NCBI RefSeq assembly: GCF_029017545.1 | Contig: NW_026555410.1 | Coordinates: 1 to 64,000 of the forward strand | Direction of reading: 5' to 3' | DNA from: Prosopis cineraria | Lineage: Eukaryota; Streptophyta; Magnoliopsida; Fabales; Fabaceae | Length of the DNA: 64,000 nt | Shown: positions 12,083-22,019 of the stretch, piece by piece | Layout of the letters: each line of letters begins with the position of its first letter | Position numbering within the stretch: the first letter of the stretch is position 1 | Made by a program: the position numbers and the translations under genes | Notes under the pieces: generated by a model | The model's database searches: none | What the model was told of the DNA's origin: nothing | The model's input: only the letters and a program-made list of their open reading frames with translations

Positions 12083-12784
12083 TTGATTATGGAGTTCCAT
12101 GATTCATCTATGAGAGGCCACTCGAGCCATTTGAGGACTTACAAGAGCCTTGCTATAGTGGTATTTTGGGAAGGTATGAGAAAAGATATTCAAGAGTATG
12201 TGGTGAGATGTGAAGTTTGCCAATGCAACAAGTATGAGGCTTTAAATCCCTTTGGGCTTTTGCAACCTTTGCCTATTCTTCAAGTATCATGGGAAGATAT
12301 TAGTATGGATTTCATAAGGAAGCTACAAAAAAGTGGCCGCTTTGACACAATTTTGATAGTAGTAGATCGTTTGACCAAGTATAGGCATTTCCTTCCTTTA
12401 TCGCACCCATATAGTGCTAGAGAAGTGGCTGAATTAATGGTACGAGAGGTTATCAAATTGCATAGGTTTTCAAATTCTATTCTATCCAATAGAGATCATG
12501 TCTTTATAAGTCAATTTTGGAAAGAGCTCTTTAGCTTGGTGGGAACTACTCTCAAGTATAGCTCTTCCTATCATCCTGAGACCGACGGGCAAACCGAGGT
12601 GGTGAATAGAACTTTAGAGACCCACTTGAGGTGTTTTGCTAGAAATACTCCAAAAAGGTGGGCTAAATTGTTATCTTGGGTTGAATATTGGTATAATACC
12701 ACTTATCACAATGCTGCAGAGACGACAACTTTCAAGGCACTATATAAGAGAGATCCATCGACACTTTTGAAATGGAACAATTAG
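12083..12784 (+). pseudogene. Integrase core of the chromovirus
   Basis: An HHCC zinc-binding module (H in GHSSHLRTY, then CEVCQCNK) is followed by the catalytic core: MDFI (first Asp), a second Asp near RDHVF, and SSSYHPETDGQTEVVNRTLE ending with the third acidic residue. A stop follows at about 12,782, before the C-terminal region. Confidence 0.88.
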
Positions 12785-13189
12785 CCTTCACGAGTCCAGG
12801 CAGTAGATGAGTTAATATAGGAAAGAAACTTGATTTTGGATGAACTCAAAGGGCAACTAGAGAAGGCTCAAGCAAGGATGAAAAATCAAGCAGACAAACA
12901 CCGAAGGGAAATCTAATTTGAGGAAGGGGATCTTGTCTACCTTAAACTGAAATTGTATAGGTACAAATCTCTACCCAAAAGACCTAATGAGAAGTTGTCA
13001 CCCAGATTTTTTTTGCTCTAATAAAATCCTGAAGAGGGTTGGCAAAGTGACATACAAGCTGGAGTTACCTCCAACAGCTCGAATGCATAATGTATTCCAT
13101 ATATCTCCAGCTAAAAAGCGCTCTAAAAATTTCAATCATTGCCCAACCCCTCCCTAAAGGCCTCAAAGAGGAGCTGGAGCTGTAAATTC

Positions 13190-13345
13190 AGCCAAAAGAA
13201 CTTAAGAGTGTGAGGAGGACAAACAATGAAAAGCCGCAGATTTTAACTAAATGGAAAGACTTACCTGACCATGAGAATGCTTGGGAAGATGCAGAAGTGC
13301 TAATGGAGCAATTTCCCTACTTTCACCTTGAGGACAAGGTGTTGC
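13190..13345 (+). pseudogene. Chromodomain-like C-terminal tail of integrase
   Basis: The frame reads ILTKWKDLPDHENAWED, then FPYFHLEDKV. This resembles the chromodomain plus conserved FxLEDKV end of plant chromoviral integrases, which guides insertion to particular chromatin. It places the element among chromoviruses. Confidence 0.75.
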
Positions 13346-13349
13346 TTGC

Positions 13350-13361
13350 AAAGAAGGGAAA
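13350..13361 (+). other. Polypurine tract
   Basis: aaagaagggaaa immediately precedes the TG of the 3' LTR, where plus-strand DNA synthesis would have been primed. Confidence 0.7.
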
Positions 13362-13767
13362 TGTTGGGCCTCCCAATATGTGAGGCCATGTATACAAGCA
13401 AAGGCCTAAGGGAAATACTTAGGAACAAGGGAGATAGGGACAGAGTAGGAAAAACATAGTGCATAACAAAACTTGACACTGTCAGTGTAGTGGAGGGGTA
13501 AAAAAGTAAGTAGGGAGTGACAGAGAGGGTGGGCAGTAGTATCACCTTGGGGGAGAGGGCCTGGTCTCTCAAAAACCAAGTTGTTTGAGGGTCTCTTTCT
13601 TGTTCTTTGTTCTTATTTGACGTTTGGAATAGGAACTAGATGAGTAAAGTTGATTAGTGAGTATATTCTCTATATTTTCCCTTCGTAATAGAGGATACCA
13701 GTGAAATATTCATCATTTTCTTGCCATTAATTTCTTTAAATAGCTGTAATTGGTGCTAGTCCTATCA
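13362..13767 (+). repeat. 3' LTR of the chromovirus
   Basis: Direct repeat of 8354-8753, slightly longer (406 bp) through small insertions near its start. Ends CCTATCA. Confidence 0.9.
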
Positions 13768-13772
13768 TGATA

Positions 13773-14571
13773 TAATGGGGAGGTTAGAGTAGGAGATTGC
13801 CCAAGCAAGATCAGATCCACCAACCTGGGGTTTTTTTTTTTTTGGGGGGGGGAGTCTCTCATACAACATTTGGTAAGTAGAAAAGTGCTATTCAAAAAGA
13901 AAATGGAAAATGCACCAATCACAATTTCTTTTGAAAAAACATTTTAGTGTACCAAACATTGCCTTACAATACATTGTGATGATTCTTCAGGAAAATCCCA
14001 CAAAGTGTATCTGAACGGTGGAGACTAGAGATGATAAATTGGTCCGATGACTATGCCAGAACTAGTGTTGGACCCATCAACTAGACTCCACATTATTATA
14101 AGGAAAGACTGCTAAACAAGTCAACTCTAGTAATTCTTTCCAAGCATTAGAAGAATTAGATGCTTGAACAATTTTCAAGATTAAACCAGTGTCACGACAG
14201 TATTTCTCTCAAACTACAAGACCCACAATCTCTTAAGTTAGTTAAAGATAATGCCGGATTCAAACGGGGGAAAGATGTTGCAATAAACAAATAAATCAAG
14301 CAGTCAACTAAGAGAAAAAATTACAATTGGTGACAAAGTTATATATGTCTCTCTCGTCCTTCCAATCACTTTTTTAAGTTATTGGATGTTTCTACAATGC
14401 CCAATTATGCTCTCACAAGCTATTATTTTCGTATACTTATACAACAGTCCCTTTCTGAAAAATTCCAAAATTAAAAAAGAAAATTCCCGCCAAAAAAATG
14501 GAGAGATCAGCCCTCAAGTTTATATCGTGCTCACTTACTTGCATATGTTGTCAGTATCCTTTCACACTGCA
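13773..14571. other. Intergenic region; T13G9 tract
   Basis: No gene seen. A run of 13 T then 9 G sits at 13,831-13,852, a likely trouble spot for sequencing. The rest is unremarkable AT-rich DNA. Confidence 0.4.
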
Positions 14572-16311
14572 AGATCAGTTCATCTTCCAGATGTTGAAAT
14601 TTTCAAAAATAAGACATACTCATTCTTTCCCATCAACTCTCTGTTTGGCCCCATCAGCTCCATCAACTGGAGGCAATGTCTACAGAGAAAAAAGATCAAG
14701 AGCTAAAATCATAGCTGGGAAAATGAAAGATGGACAAACTCAAAGTCAAAAATCCAGGGGGGAGGGGGGAGGGAAGGAGATAACATGAAAGATTTGGGTT
14801 ATTTTGTCAACCAAAACAAAGGTGTCAACAAAAGGCTACATTTTTTTTCACCCCGTAAATTTATGTTCATCTCACTTCCTTCCTAATTTTTTCATGTCAA
14901 TTTCGTGTCCTAACATCTCATCAAATAAACCTAAATGGTGCCGTCTTATGTCTTGAAACCCAAACCCCAGCCTTCTTCCTCCACAAAGCTTATGAGATAT
15001 TATGCTAGAAATCCACGTAGGCAATGTAGTATTGATTTTTGCATAATCTAAAACCTACATGTAATATCAATTTTTATAACCATGCAGGATGAAACAAAAG
15101 ACCAAAAGAAAACATTTGGATGGTGTTGAAAGTTGAAATTAACATCATACTTAGAGGACCAAAAATATATAAATTTGCTTTCAGGCAATTATAGGAAAAC
15201 ATTACAAGCTGAATTTATCTTAGTGTAAATTATGCTATGTCATCATGTCAACATTGTAAAGGACAAGTGACCGTATTTCAAAGTAAAAATGAACAGGACA
15301 GTGTCAAACCATATATCCAATTTTGAATACCCAGCTGCAACAACCGGTATATGCAATTTGGATCAACTGCTTACCTTTGAGACTAATACCTAATTACAAA
15401 ATTTGACCTTGAACTGTGAAGGTAACAAAATATCTCTTAAAATTCAGACTAAAATAAAATGAAACTGTTAAATCCCAATTAAACTAAATTACCAGAGCAT
15501 ACGTAACAATATCTTCATGTAGCCTCTTGTATCAACCTTTTAAGTCAAACCAGATGCAAGTTCATAAGGATTGTTTACAAGGAAGGAGCTTCTCACAGTC
15601 AACTTTCACTAAAATGTTTTCCTTTCTCAGTCTAAAATTCATAGATATGCTCTGTTAACATTGAAATTCACACAAGAATTTGCATTCAAACCTTAGATCA
15701 AGGAGGTCAATGTTATCTTCCCTTAATTATTTTTCAAAGGGGATGTTTCGAATGGTCTAGATTTCAGTTAGGCACCCCCTCAAAAAATATGCATAAAACA
15801 TCATCATGAGCTTTCAAAATTCCAGTTTAGACAAAGCAAGCACAACAAAATCCTCTAGCTTACTAAATTCATAATTTGGAGTCAAAAAGCTAAAGACAGT
15901 TGGAAAGAAAAAGGCAGGATGAAATCTTACAAGATTAGGCTTATAGATATTATGGACAACAGAGGCACCAGCAAGAAGAGAGAAGACGACAACAACAGAC
16001 GACCAAGCCAGGGATGGAGTCCCCATTGGCTTCCTTCCACCTCCAAATTTTTTATTCATTCCCAAAACTGTGAATGGTGGCCTTCTCGTACTGTCTAAAA
16101 GCAATGTTCAAATTGCTTCTTCTGTACATGGAAAACCCCAAGTTTCTTTTCTCAATCTCAATTCTCAGATGACACTAATAACATAAATGGAGAACCCCGC
16201 CCCATTCAAGTTCGTACTAATTTGTAAAAGGGAAGATCAGACAGACTTTCTCCAAAAGCCATCCCATTATAAATGCTCTATTATCACAATTCAAATTTAT
16301 GCCTAAAACAA
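14572..16311. repeat. Segmental duplication, copy 1
   Basis: About 1.74 kb matching 21,974-23,946 in the same orientation, through the microprotein exons, intron and promoter side. Examples are ctctgtttggcccc (14639/22039) and cattataaatgctct (16265/23905). The copies differ by many substitutions, small indels and one 237-bp insertion in copy 2. Confidence 0.9.
14620..16059 (-). CDS. Brawnin/UQCC6-like mitochondrial membrane microprotein (62 aa, two exons)
   Basis: Exon 1 is 16059-15931 (ATG at 16059, donor GTAAGA). Exon 2 is 14679-14620 (acceptor tctctgtag, stop TGA). The 43 + 19 codons give a 62-residue protein: a basic N terminus (MNKKFGGGRKP), one membrane segment (about residues 17-36) and the signature AGASVVHNIYKPNL-TLPPV, split by the intron after NL. 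That signature resembles the AGAxVVHxxYxPDLTxP core of animal brawnin (UQCC6), a single-pass inner-membrane microprotein needed for respiratory complex III assembly. Both exons and splice sites are intact and the intron is 1.25 kb. A non-coding first exon may lie near 16,412 upward (donor-like CTTCCAG|gtgatgg). The family link rests on the motif alone; the gene structure is supported by a paralogous copy at 22-23.7 kb. Confidence 0.75.
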
Positions 16312-16885
16312 GATGATAAAATCATTGTACTTTTTTTTGAATTCATAAACTAGTACCAAGTAGCAAAGATTTAATAGTCGCTAGCAGTAGTCTAAGTAAA
16401 GCAACCATCACCTGGAAGAAATTGGAGATTGGCGAGAAGTTGTTCGGCTCAATCTCAATGAGGTTGTGTGGAAGGGGCTTCAACGTCAGCTAGCCGGTGG
16501 CCAGTGGCGTCGTTGCAGCACAGCAAGAGCAACGCAACGACTGCAGTGTGAAGGTTTGGAAGACTGGGGGTGGTACCTGGGATGAAAGATTAAAAAAAAA
16601 AATGTTCCTTTGTTTGTTTTTTTAAAAGAGGGGCAATTTATTCAACAAGTACACAACAAAAAGCCCAATTTATGAACAAAATTGGGCCCAACATGAAACA
16701 GAAACTATAAAACACAAAGAAAAGAACATAAAAAAAAAAAACAGACCCTTGGATTATTGGACAAAAAAAAAAGTGAAGCATAGGGAGTTATTAAATATTA
16801 ACATTTAATCACTTTCTTTTTCCTACCAACAAACAAGAAAACTTTTTAATAGTTATCTCTTATGTCGTAATCTTATTATTTGCAG
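16312..16885. other. Spacer between the microprotein gene and the transporter fragment
   Basis: Contains a GC-richer patch (about 16,400-16,580) that is probably the promoter/5' UTR side of the minus-strand microprotein gene, then AT-rich filler. No exon of the transporter's N-terminal half was found here, so that gene is truncated at its 5' side. Confidence 0.4.
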
Positions 16886-17682
16886 GCAGCTCGCAATGAT
16901 GTTCTTCTTGCTGTTCCAGCCCTTCTGTATGCTATAAACAACTACCTGAATTTTATTATGCAGGTACTTTTTGTTGTAATTATTGTGTAACTGTGTCAAA
17001 AGGAGAAGTCCCATATTGATCACATGAAAAAAGCTCCTAATGTATATATATGCTAAGGAATGAAAATGAACTTGGAAGAGAAGTGGGATTGTGCGTCCTT
17101 ATCAATGAGTTGAAGAGGCATTAGGTCTTTTTACCGGATCTGTTTTGTAAAATTATTAAATTAATTTAGTCTCCCTATCTTTATGTTAAAATCCAAATTT
17201 TTGTGTTTAAATTGTTAGCATTTAAATAGGTTAATGGCTTTAAACAATATTTAATTGCCATAACCTTCTCAACTTTCAAAAAACATCCAAATAAATTGAC
17301 TTTATGTGCTATTATGCTCTTTAAAACTAATGTCTAATTACTTTGCCAAAGTCTTCCATGTGCTTTGCCTATATATAGTCTGGGAATGCAATGTGTCTAG
17401 TACTAAACTCTTCAATTCTCAAGCTTATTCTCTGTATTGTGTTGCTAAGTATATCTTGTTCTGTGGCCTTACTTATTTCGTAGGAAGTATTTGTTTAATG
17501 TTGAGGAGCTTCCGCACGATCAACCTTATATGGCAGAATAACTTTTAAAGACAGTGTCCTTAGCACGACTCAAATTTCAGATCTACTTGCTGATTTCAAC
17601 ACTTTTAGTCCTTGGTATGCTACCATGACTTTTTTATGCATCAACACATTCATCTCCTGTCATTATGAACACTTGAATGTCT

Positions 17683-17737
17683 CATAAAGCTACCCAATTC
17701 CTAAGTGTATTTAGACCAAGAATTGTTACAAAAAGCC
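17683..17737. repeat. 55-bp segment repeated at 21906-21959
   Basis: cataaagctacccaat begins both copies and gaattgttacaaaaagcc ends both, with a few mismatches between. This copy sits inside the first intron of the transporter fragment; the other abuts copy 2 of the segmental duplication. Confidence 0.85.
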
Positions 17738-18396
17738 GCGGGCAGGGCATTGGAAAATAGGTGACAAATTAAACCCTACCCCATGCTAAATCCAAGGTTG
17801 TGGAGATCCCTAGAAAGAATGGCATTATCATTATGTTCTCACTAAATATGTTGATCTTGACATTCTTTTTGTGTTGATGACCTCTAAACCAGAAGAAATT
17901 GTGTGGAAATTACTGCCAAACAAAAGAACCTTAGCTTGTTGATGGAATTGTAATCTGACTGATGATGTCTTGAATACCTGCCGTGTGCAAACGGTTGGAG
18001 GTCTTTCTAATATGACGTGGTTTCTTGTCTGTTCCTGTGTTATTTGACATTTTGGGTATCCTACGATCACATTTTAAAAAAAAAGAAAGAAAGAAAAGAA
18101 CAGAAAAGAAAAGCCAAGTGTTGAGCCATGTTGCCATATTATCTTGCTATAGTCACGTTTTATGCACTAAAGACAACTCTTGTATGTTGAGTTTCATATT
18201 TCTTAGTGTCTGACCGGTTGATCACATTTCATGCAGCTTTATTTAAATCCTGCTTCTGTGAACTTGCTAAGGAATTTGAAGGTAATTTGTCATTGGTTGT
18301 GCTTTTGGGCAGTACATTTGCATCCATAGTAATGGTTTGCTGAGTTTGCTCGTTGTGCTTCTTTAGTGAGGGGTGCTGATGCTTCTCATTGCAGCG

Positions 18397-18785
18397 CTTA
18401 AATTATTGTGTGCACTGTAAATATGTTGACTAGATGTTGACTTTGTAAATAATATAATTTTGCAGGCATTAATAGGTTCTTAATTAGTCACAATGAGGCT
18501 TTAAGGCTTTGTCTTGTATCTCGACCTCTTAATAGAGGATTTCATGTAGGCAGACTCAATGACTATATTTCACTTAAAGGGTCACAAGGAGAGAAGAAGA
18601 GAGGAAACCCTTTAAGTGAAATATAGTCATTGAGTCTGCCTACATGAAATCCTCTTTTCATAGTTTAAGATACAAGGTATTAAAGCTTTATTATGAGTTA
18701 TGACTAATTAAGGACTGCCTAATTACAGCCTGCATTTTCACTACCTATTCAGCATATTTACACTGTACAGTAATTCCAATTGTTA
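18397..18785. repeat. Long imperfect hairpin with a 48-bp perfect inner stem
   Basis: Bases 18534-18581 are exactly complementary to 18608-18655, with a 26-nt purine-rich loop. Beyond the perfect core, weaker complementarity continues outward, including aattagtca against tgactaatt and gtaaatatg against catatttac, to about 18,397 and 18,785. It lies between blocks 2 and 3 of the transporter fragment. It could be a fold-back element or a young inverted duplication able to make double-stranded RNA. Confidence 0.85.
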
Positions 18786-19879
18786 ATTATTTGTTCAAAA
18801 GGAATTTGTTACACCCCTGTTCGATTATATCCTCTTGTTTTCCCCCTTCTTTATTCTTTCTTCCTTTTCTTGGCGTGGCCCAATATCAGCATCAAAATTT
18901 TGGGGATTCTAGGATAAAACGAATGGCTGCACAAGCTTGAGTTTATAGAGTGGTATTTTCTAACTATTGCATTAAGCAGTCCCTCTTGTTTTGCTCTTCC
19001 CTATGAGGATATAAAATGCTTTAATGTGTTGAGCAACTGTGTGCCGGATGGATTTTAGGAGGATGCTTTTGGCATGTACTGTTATAGAAGCAGAACTGAT
19101 CCCTTTCTGTAATCTCATTTATGTGGACTGTGGTATATTTACATGAACAACTAATGCATGCCCTTTGTGAGACCAGGCACTAGTTGTCTCTCTCTGACAA
19201 TTATTCTTCAAAAACAGTGGAAAAATAATTTTCTTGATGACTCTCTTTAGTTGATCTAATTTCTCATGTTTGACTTTGCATGTACAGGTTTTAGTGATAG
19301 CAATTTTGTTAAAGATGATTATGAGACGTCGCTTTTCCGTTTTTCAGGTTTGTGTTTGAGCCCATTGTCATGCAAATATGAATGAGGCACACTGTGTCTG
19401 TGTAGCCATTATTTAGATCTTTACTGTTGAATTAGCAAGTTTTAACTTTCAATCCTTGCTTTTGTCCCAGTTGAGCTTAATCCTTGAGTGCCACGCTTAC
19501 CTGCAAAACTGATTTGTCATTTTACTACAGTGGGAGGCTCTTGCTCTGTTGCTTACTGGTATATTGTGTTTATCAGCTGAAATCTTTACCTGAAGGAACC
19601 AGAGCTTTGGGTCTTCCCATCACCATGGGTTTGTATATGTATATTTGTAAGTATGTCGGTTCTTTATTCTATGGCTGTTGTATATCTTATTTTTGAGCGA
19701 GAGATTTTTCAAAGTGAACAATGTCAGTTTGCAGATTTAGATAATTCAGATTCCCTTCATTTTTTGTTGTTGGTTTTTGAATCAAGGAATTGTTTTGCAG
19801 GTAACTGTTCGGTCATTGGCCTGTTTATAATTGAGAGTATGCTTTGTAGAGCCAAAATGATACTAGCATTTACCTCCAG

Positions 19880-21038
19880 GTGATGTTTCTAGCGTTGTCA
19901 TGATTTTATCGTGTGCTGATGTAGACTGGACAGTGCTCTGGGAGAGTTGAAAACTGTGTTACTGCATGAGCGTGAACTTTTATCCAATTCTCTTGCTGGA
20001 TGGTCCACACAATAATCAGTACTAGTTTTTATGCCTTTTCGTGTTCAACAGTTTAACAATTTTCCTGTTTTCTTTGTTTAAATCCTTTCAATATTATTGA
20101 ATGTCTTGATTGGACATTATAATTGCAATAACAAAATATAGCCTAAGCCACTGGGGTTTGACTTGTGTAGTTAGGTTGGCTGATGGTTTTGGGTTAAGCC
20201 ATTGGGGTTTGACAAGAGAAGGCGGGGAATCCTAAGCCAAACTGAGAAAGAAACTAGCAAGATGCTGAACTTCCCAACTGAAAAATTAAAAATGTAGCAC
20301 TTGAATTCTACCATTTTACTCTCCCTATGTTAATTTTGAGTTTCTTGATTTGCAGAACTTATTCTTACATGGGATTCATTCAATTTTTAACTTAATTAAC
20401 TATCCATAACACATGTACTCGTACCAAATGATGATGATTGATGATGATTGTTAAATTGTTGAATTCAGTAACTATTTTCAAACCTTTCATCCCAAAAATC
20501 TCAACTGCAAGCCTATCCTGCCTTTCAATTCTGCCAAACTTGTGTTAGCTGGAGAGATTGTGCATAATAAACACATTTGATAAAAGTAGGCCTCAAGCTC
20601 ATATTGGCATCATCTTCAATAGTAAATGACTGTTAACCAGGTCAGAGTTTGAGACTATCTTGTAGGCTTGTGCTCAACTTGGTCTTGGACCATATAGATC
20701 GGCGTAGACGGATACTTAATTAAACGCGCATGCAAGCTTGAACCTTAATCTAGATTTAGTTGTTCTGGTTGATTCTTGAATCCAAACGCGAGATTGAAAT
20801 CATTCTACTTGATTCATTCGTTGACGAGAGAACAAAAGTAAATATGGAGCTAGCTAGATCTAAATTCAAGAATGCTCAATTCTCATTCTTTAACACCATC
20901 GGTTCTGCTATGCGTCATTGGCTTCATCAGCAATGATAAAAGCGTTTGAATAAATACAATAGCTTGGGAGTGTTGCTGGAGATAATTAGGCCTGTGTTTT
21001 TAATAATAGAGGATGGGTTGAAAGATATAAGTACAATA
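19880..21038. other. Spacer without recognised gene
   Basis: The next transporter exon expected after 19,879 is not found. Ordinary mixed-composition DNA; no coding similarity identified. Confidence 0.4.
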
Positions 21039-21503
21039 GAAGCCTCTTCTACCTTTCCTTTTGAGGCAGAGGCTTAATTTGGATTATTTAAATTTAATCT
21101 GAACGGTTCAGATTTAATATTTTTATTTACAATTTTAAAATAAAAAATATATAAAAAATTTTAATAAATATACTTATAAATCTGACAGTTCAAATTTAAT
21201 ATAAATTATCTAAATTTAATATTAAATTTTTAATAAATTTATTATTTTGTTTAGAATATATTTGAACTGTTCAAAGTATATTTAAAAAGTCAATTTAAAT
21301 TTTTTATATTAAATTTGAACCATCTATATTAAATTTGGACTATTAGATTGAGAAGTATATATATTAAATTTTTTTATAATTTTTATATATTTTTTATTTT
21401 AAAAATATAAATAAAACATAAAAAAATTAAATTTGGATCATCTAAATTAAATTTAAACGATCCAAATTTACTTCTGCCTCAAAGAAACTGTAAAGGAGGC
21501 TTC
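21039..21503. mobile_element. MITE-like element with long terminal inverted repeats
   Basis: The left end reads gaagcctc, then ttttgaggcag and taatttggat. The right end is its reverse complement with mismatches (ctgcctcaaag, then gaggcttc). Complementarity continues inward for roughly 100 bp through AT-rich sequence, so the whole 465 bp can fold back. I could not fix the target-site duplication, so the superfamily is unassigned. Confidence 0.6.
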
Positions 21504-21905
21504 TCTCAAAGGAAAGAAATCAAGTCCATTTTGACTATAGGGACTCCACTTTTCTACTCGAGTCTCCTCCTTTGATGAGACTTAAACCATTCATATTTAA
21601 ATTTTTTAATTTTATATTTCAAACACAATTTTCTGTGCGGGCCCAAAAAATTTTCTCAAATTAAAATATTAAAAATTTTATAGAAAAATAAATTATAAAG
21701 TTTAAATTATTATTTATTTTAATTTCACATTCAATTCTTTATAAGTGGAGAATGATAAATAAATTTCACCAAAATAACTAAATGATAAAAGAGAATCACA
21801 AAATGAAATATAATTACATAGTTTTTAGGAGATTGTTTGAACATAAATGTTTTTGCAAAATTACGTTTATTGACCTTTGGAAATAATAGAAACAAAATTA
21901 ATTTT

Positions 21906-21959
21906 CATAAAGCTACCCAATCCCTATGTGTATTAGACAAAGAATTGTTACAAAAAGCC
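21906..21959. repeat. Second copy of the 55-bp segment
   Basis: Matches 17683-17737 with few differences and ends about 15 bases before the start of segmental-duplication copy 2. Confidence 0.85.
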
Positions 21960-22019
21960 ATGAACTAATTTTTAGATCAGGTCATCTTCCAAGTGTTGAA
22001 TTTTTCAAAAGCAAGACAA

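Larger units (their letters stand above)
8349..13772 (+). mobile_element. Full-length Ty3/gypsy chromovirus LTR retrotransposon, decayed
   Basis: Two LTRs (8354-8753 and 13362-13767) begin TGTTGGGCCTCC and end CCTATCA. A Met-tRNA-type primer-binding site follows the 5' LTR and a purine tract precedes the 3' LTR. The domain order gag, protease, reverse transcriptase, RNase H, integrase, chromodomain-like tail is that of Ty3/gypsy chromoviruses. The flanking 5 bp, tgatg (8349-8353) and tgata (13768-13772), match at four of five positions and fit a 5-bp target-site duplication. Many stop codons and shifts break the frame, and the LTRs differ by substitutions and small indels, so it is old and immobile. 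Confidence 0.93.
16886..19879 (+). pseudogene. Nucleotide-sugar (CMP-sialic-acid-type) transporter gene fragment
   Basis: Five exon-like blocks keep splice sites. 16886-16963 gives AARNDVLLAVPALLYAINNY. 18237-18281 gives LYLNPASVNLLRNLK. 19288-19347 gives VLVIAILLKMIMRRRFSVFQ. 19531 to about 19646 gives WEALALLLTGI, then QLKSLPEGTRALGLPIT after a frame change. 19801-19879 gives VTVRSLA and, after further shifts and a TAG, SQNDTSIYLQ. This is the middle of a multi-pass Golgi/ER nucleotide-sugar antiporter of the plant CMP-sialic-acid-transporter-like group. N-terminal exons and the last third are missing. Retained introns exclude a retrocopy; it is a truncated DNA-level copy now decaying. Confidence 0.85.

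Noticed and set aside
16886..19879. Functional nucleotide-sugar transporter
   Set aside because: Head and tail exons are absent and exons 4-5 of the fragment have frame changes and a TAG, more damage than one homopolymer error.
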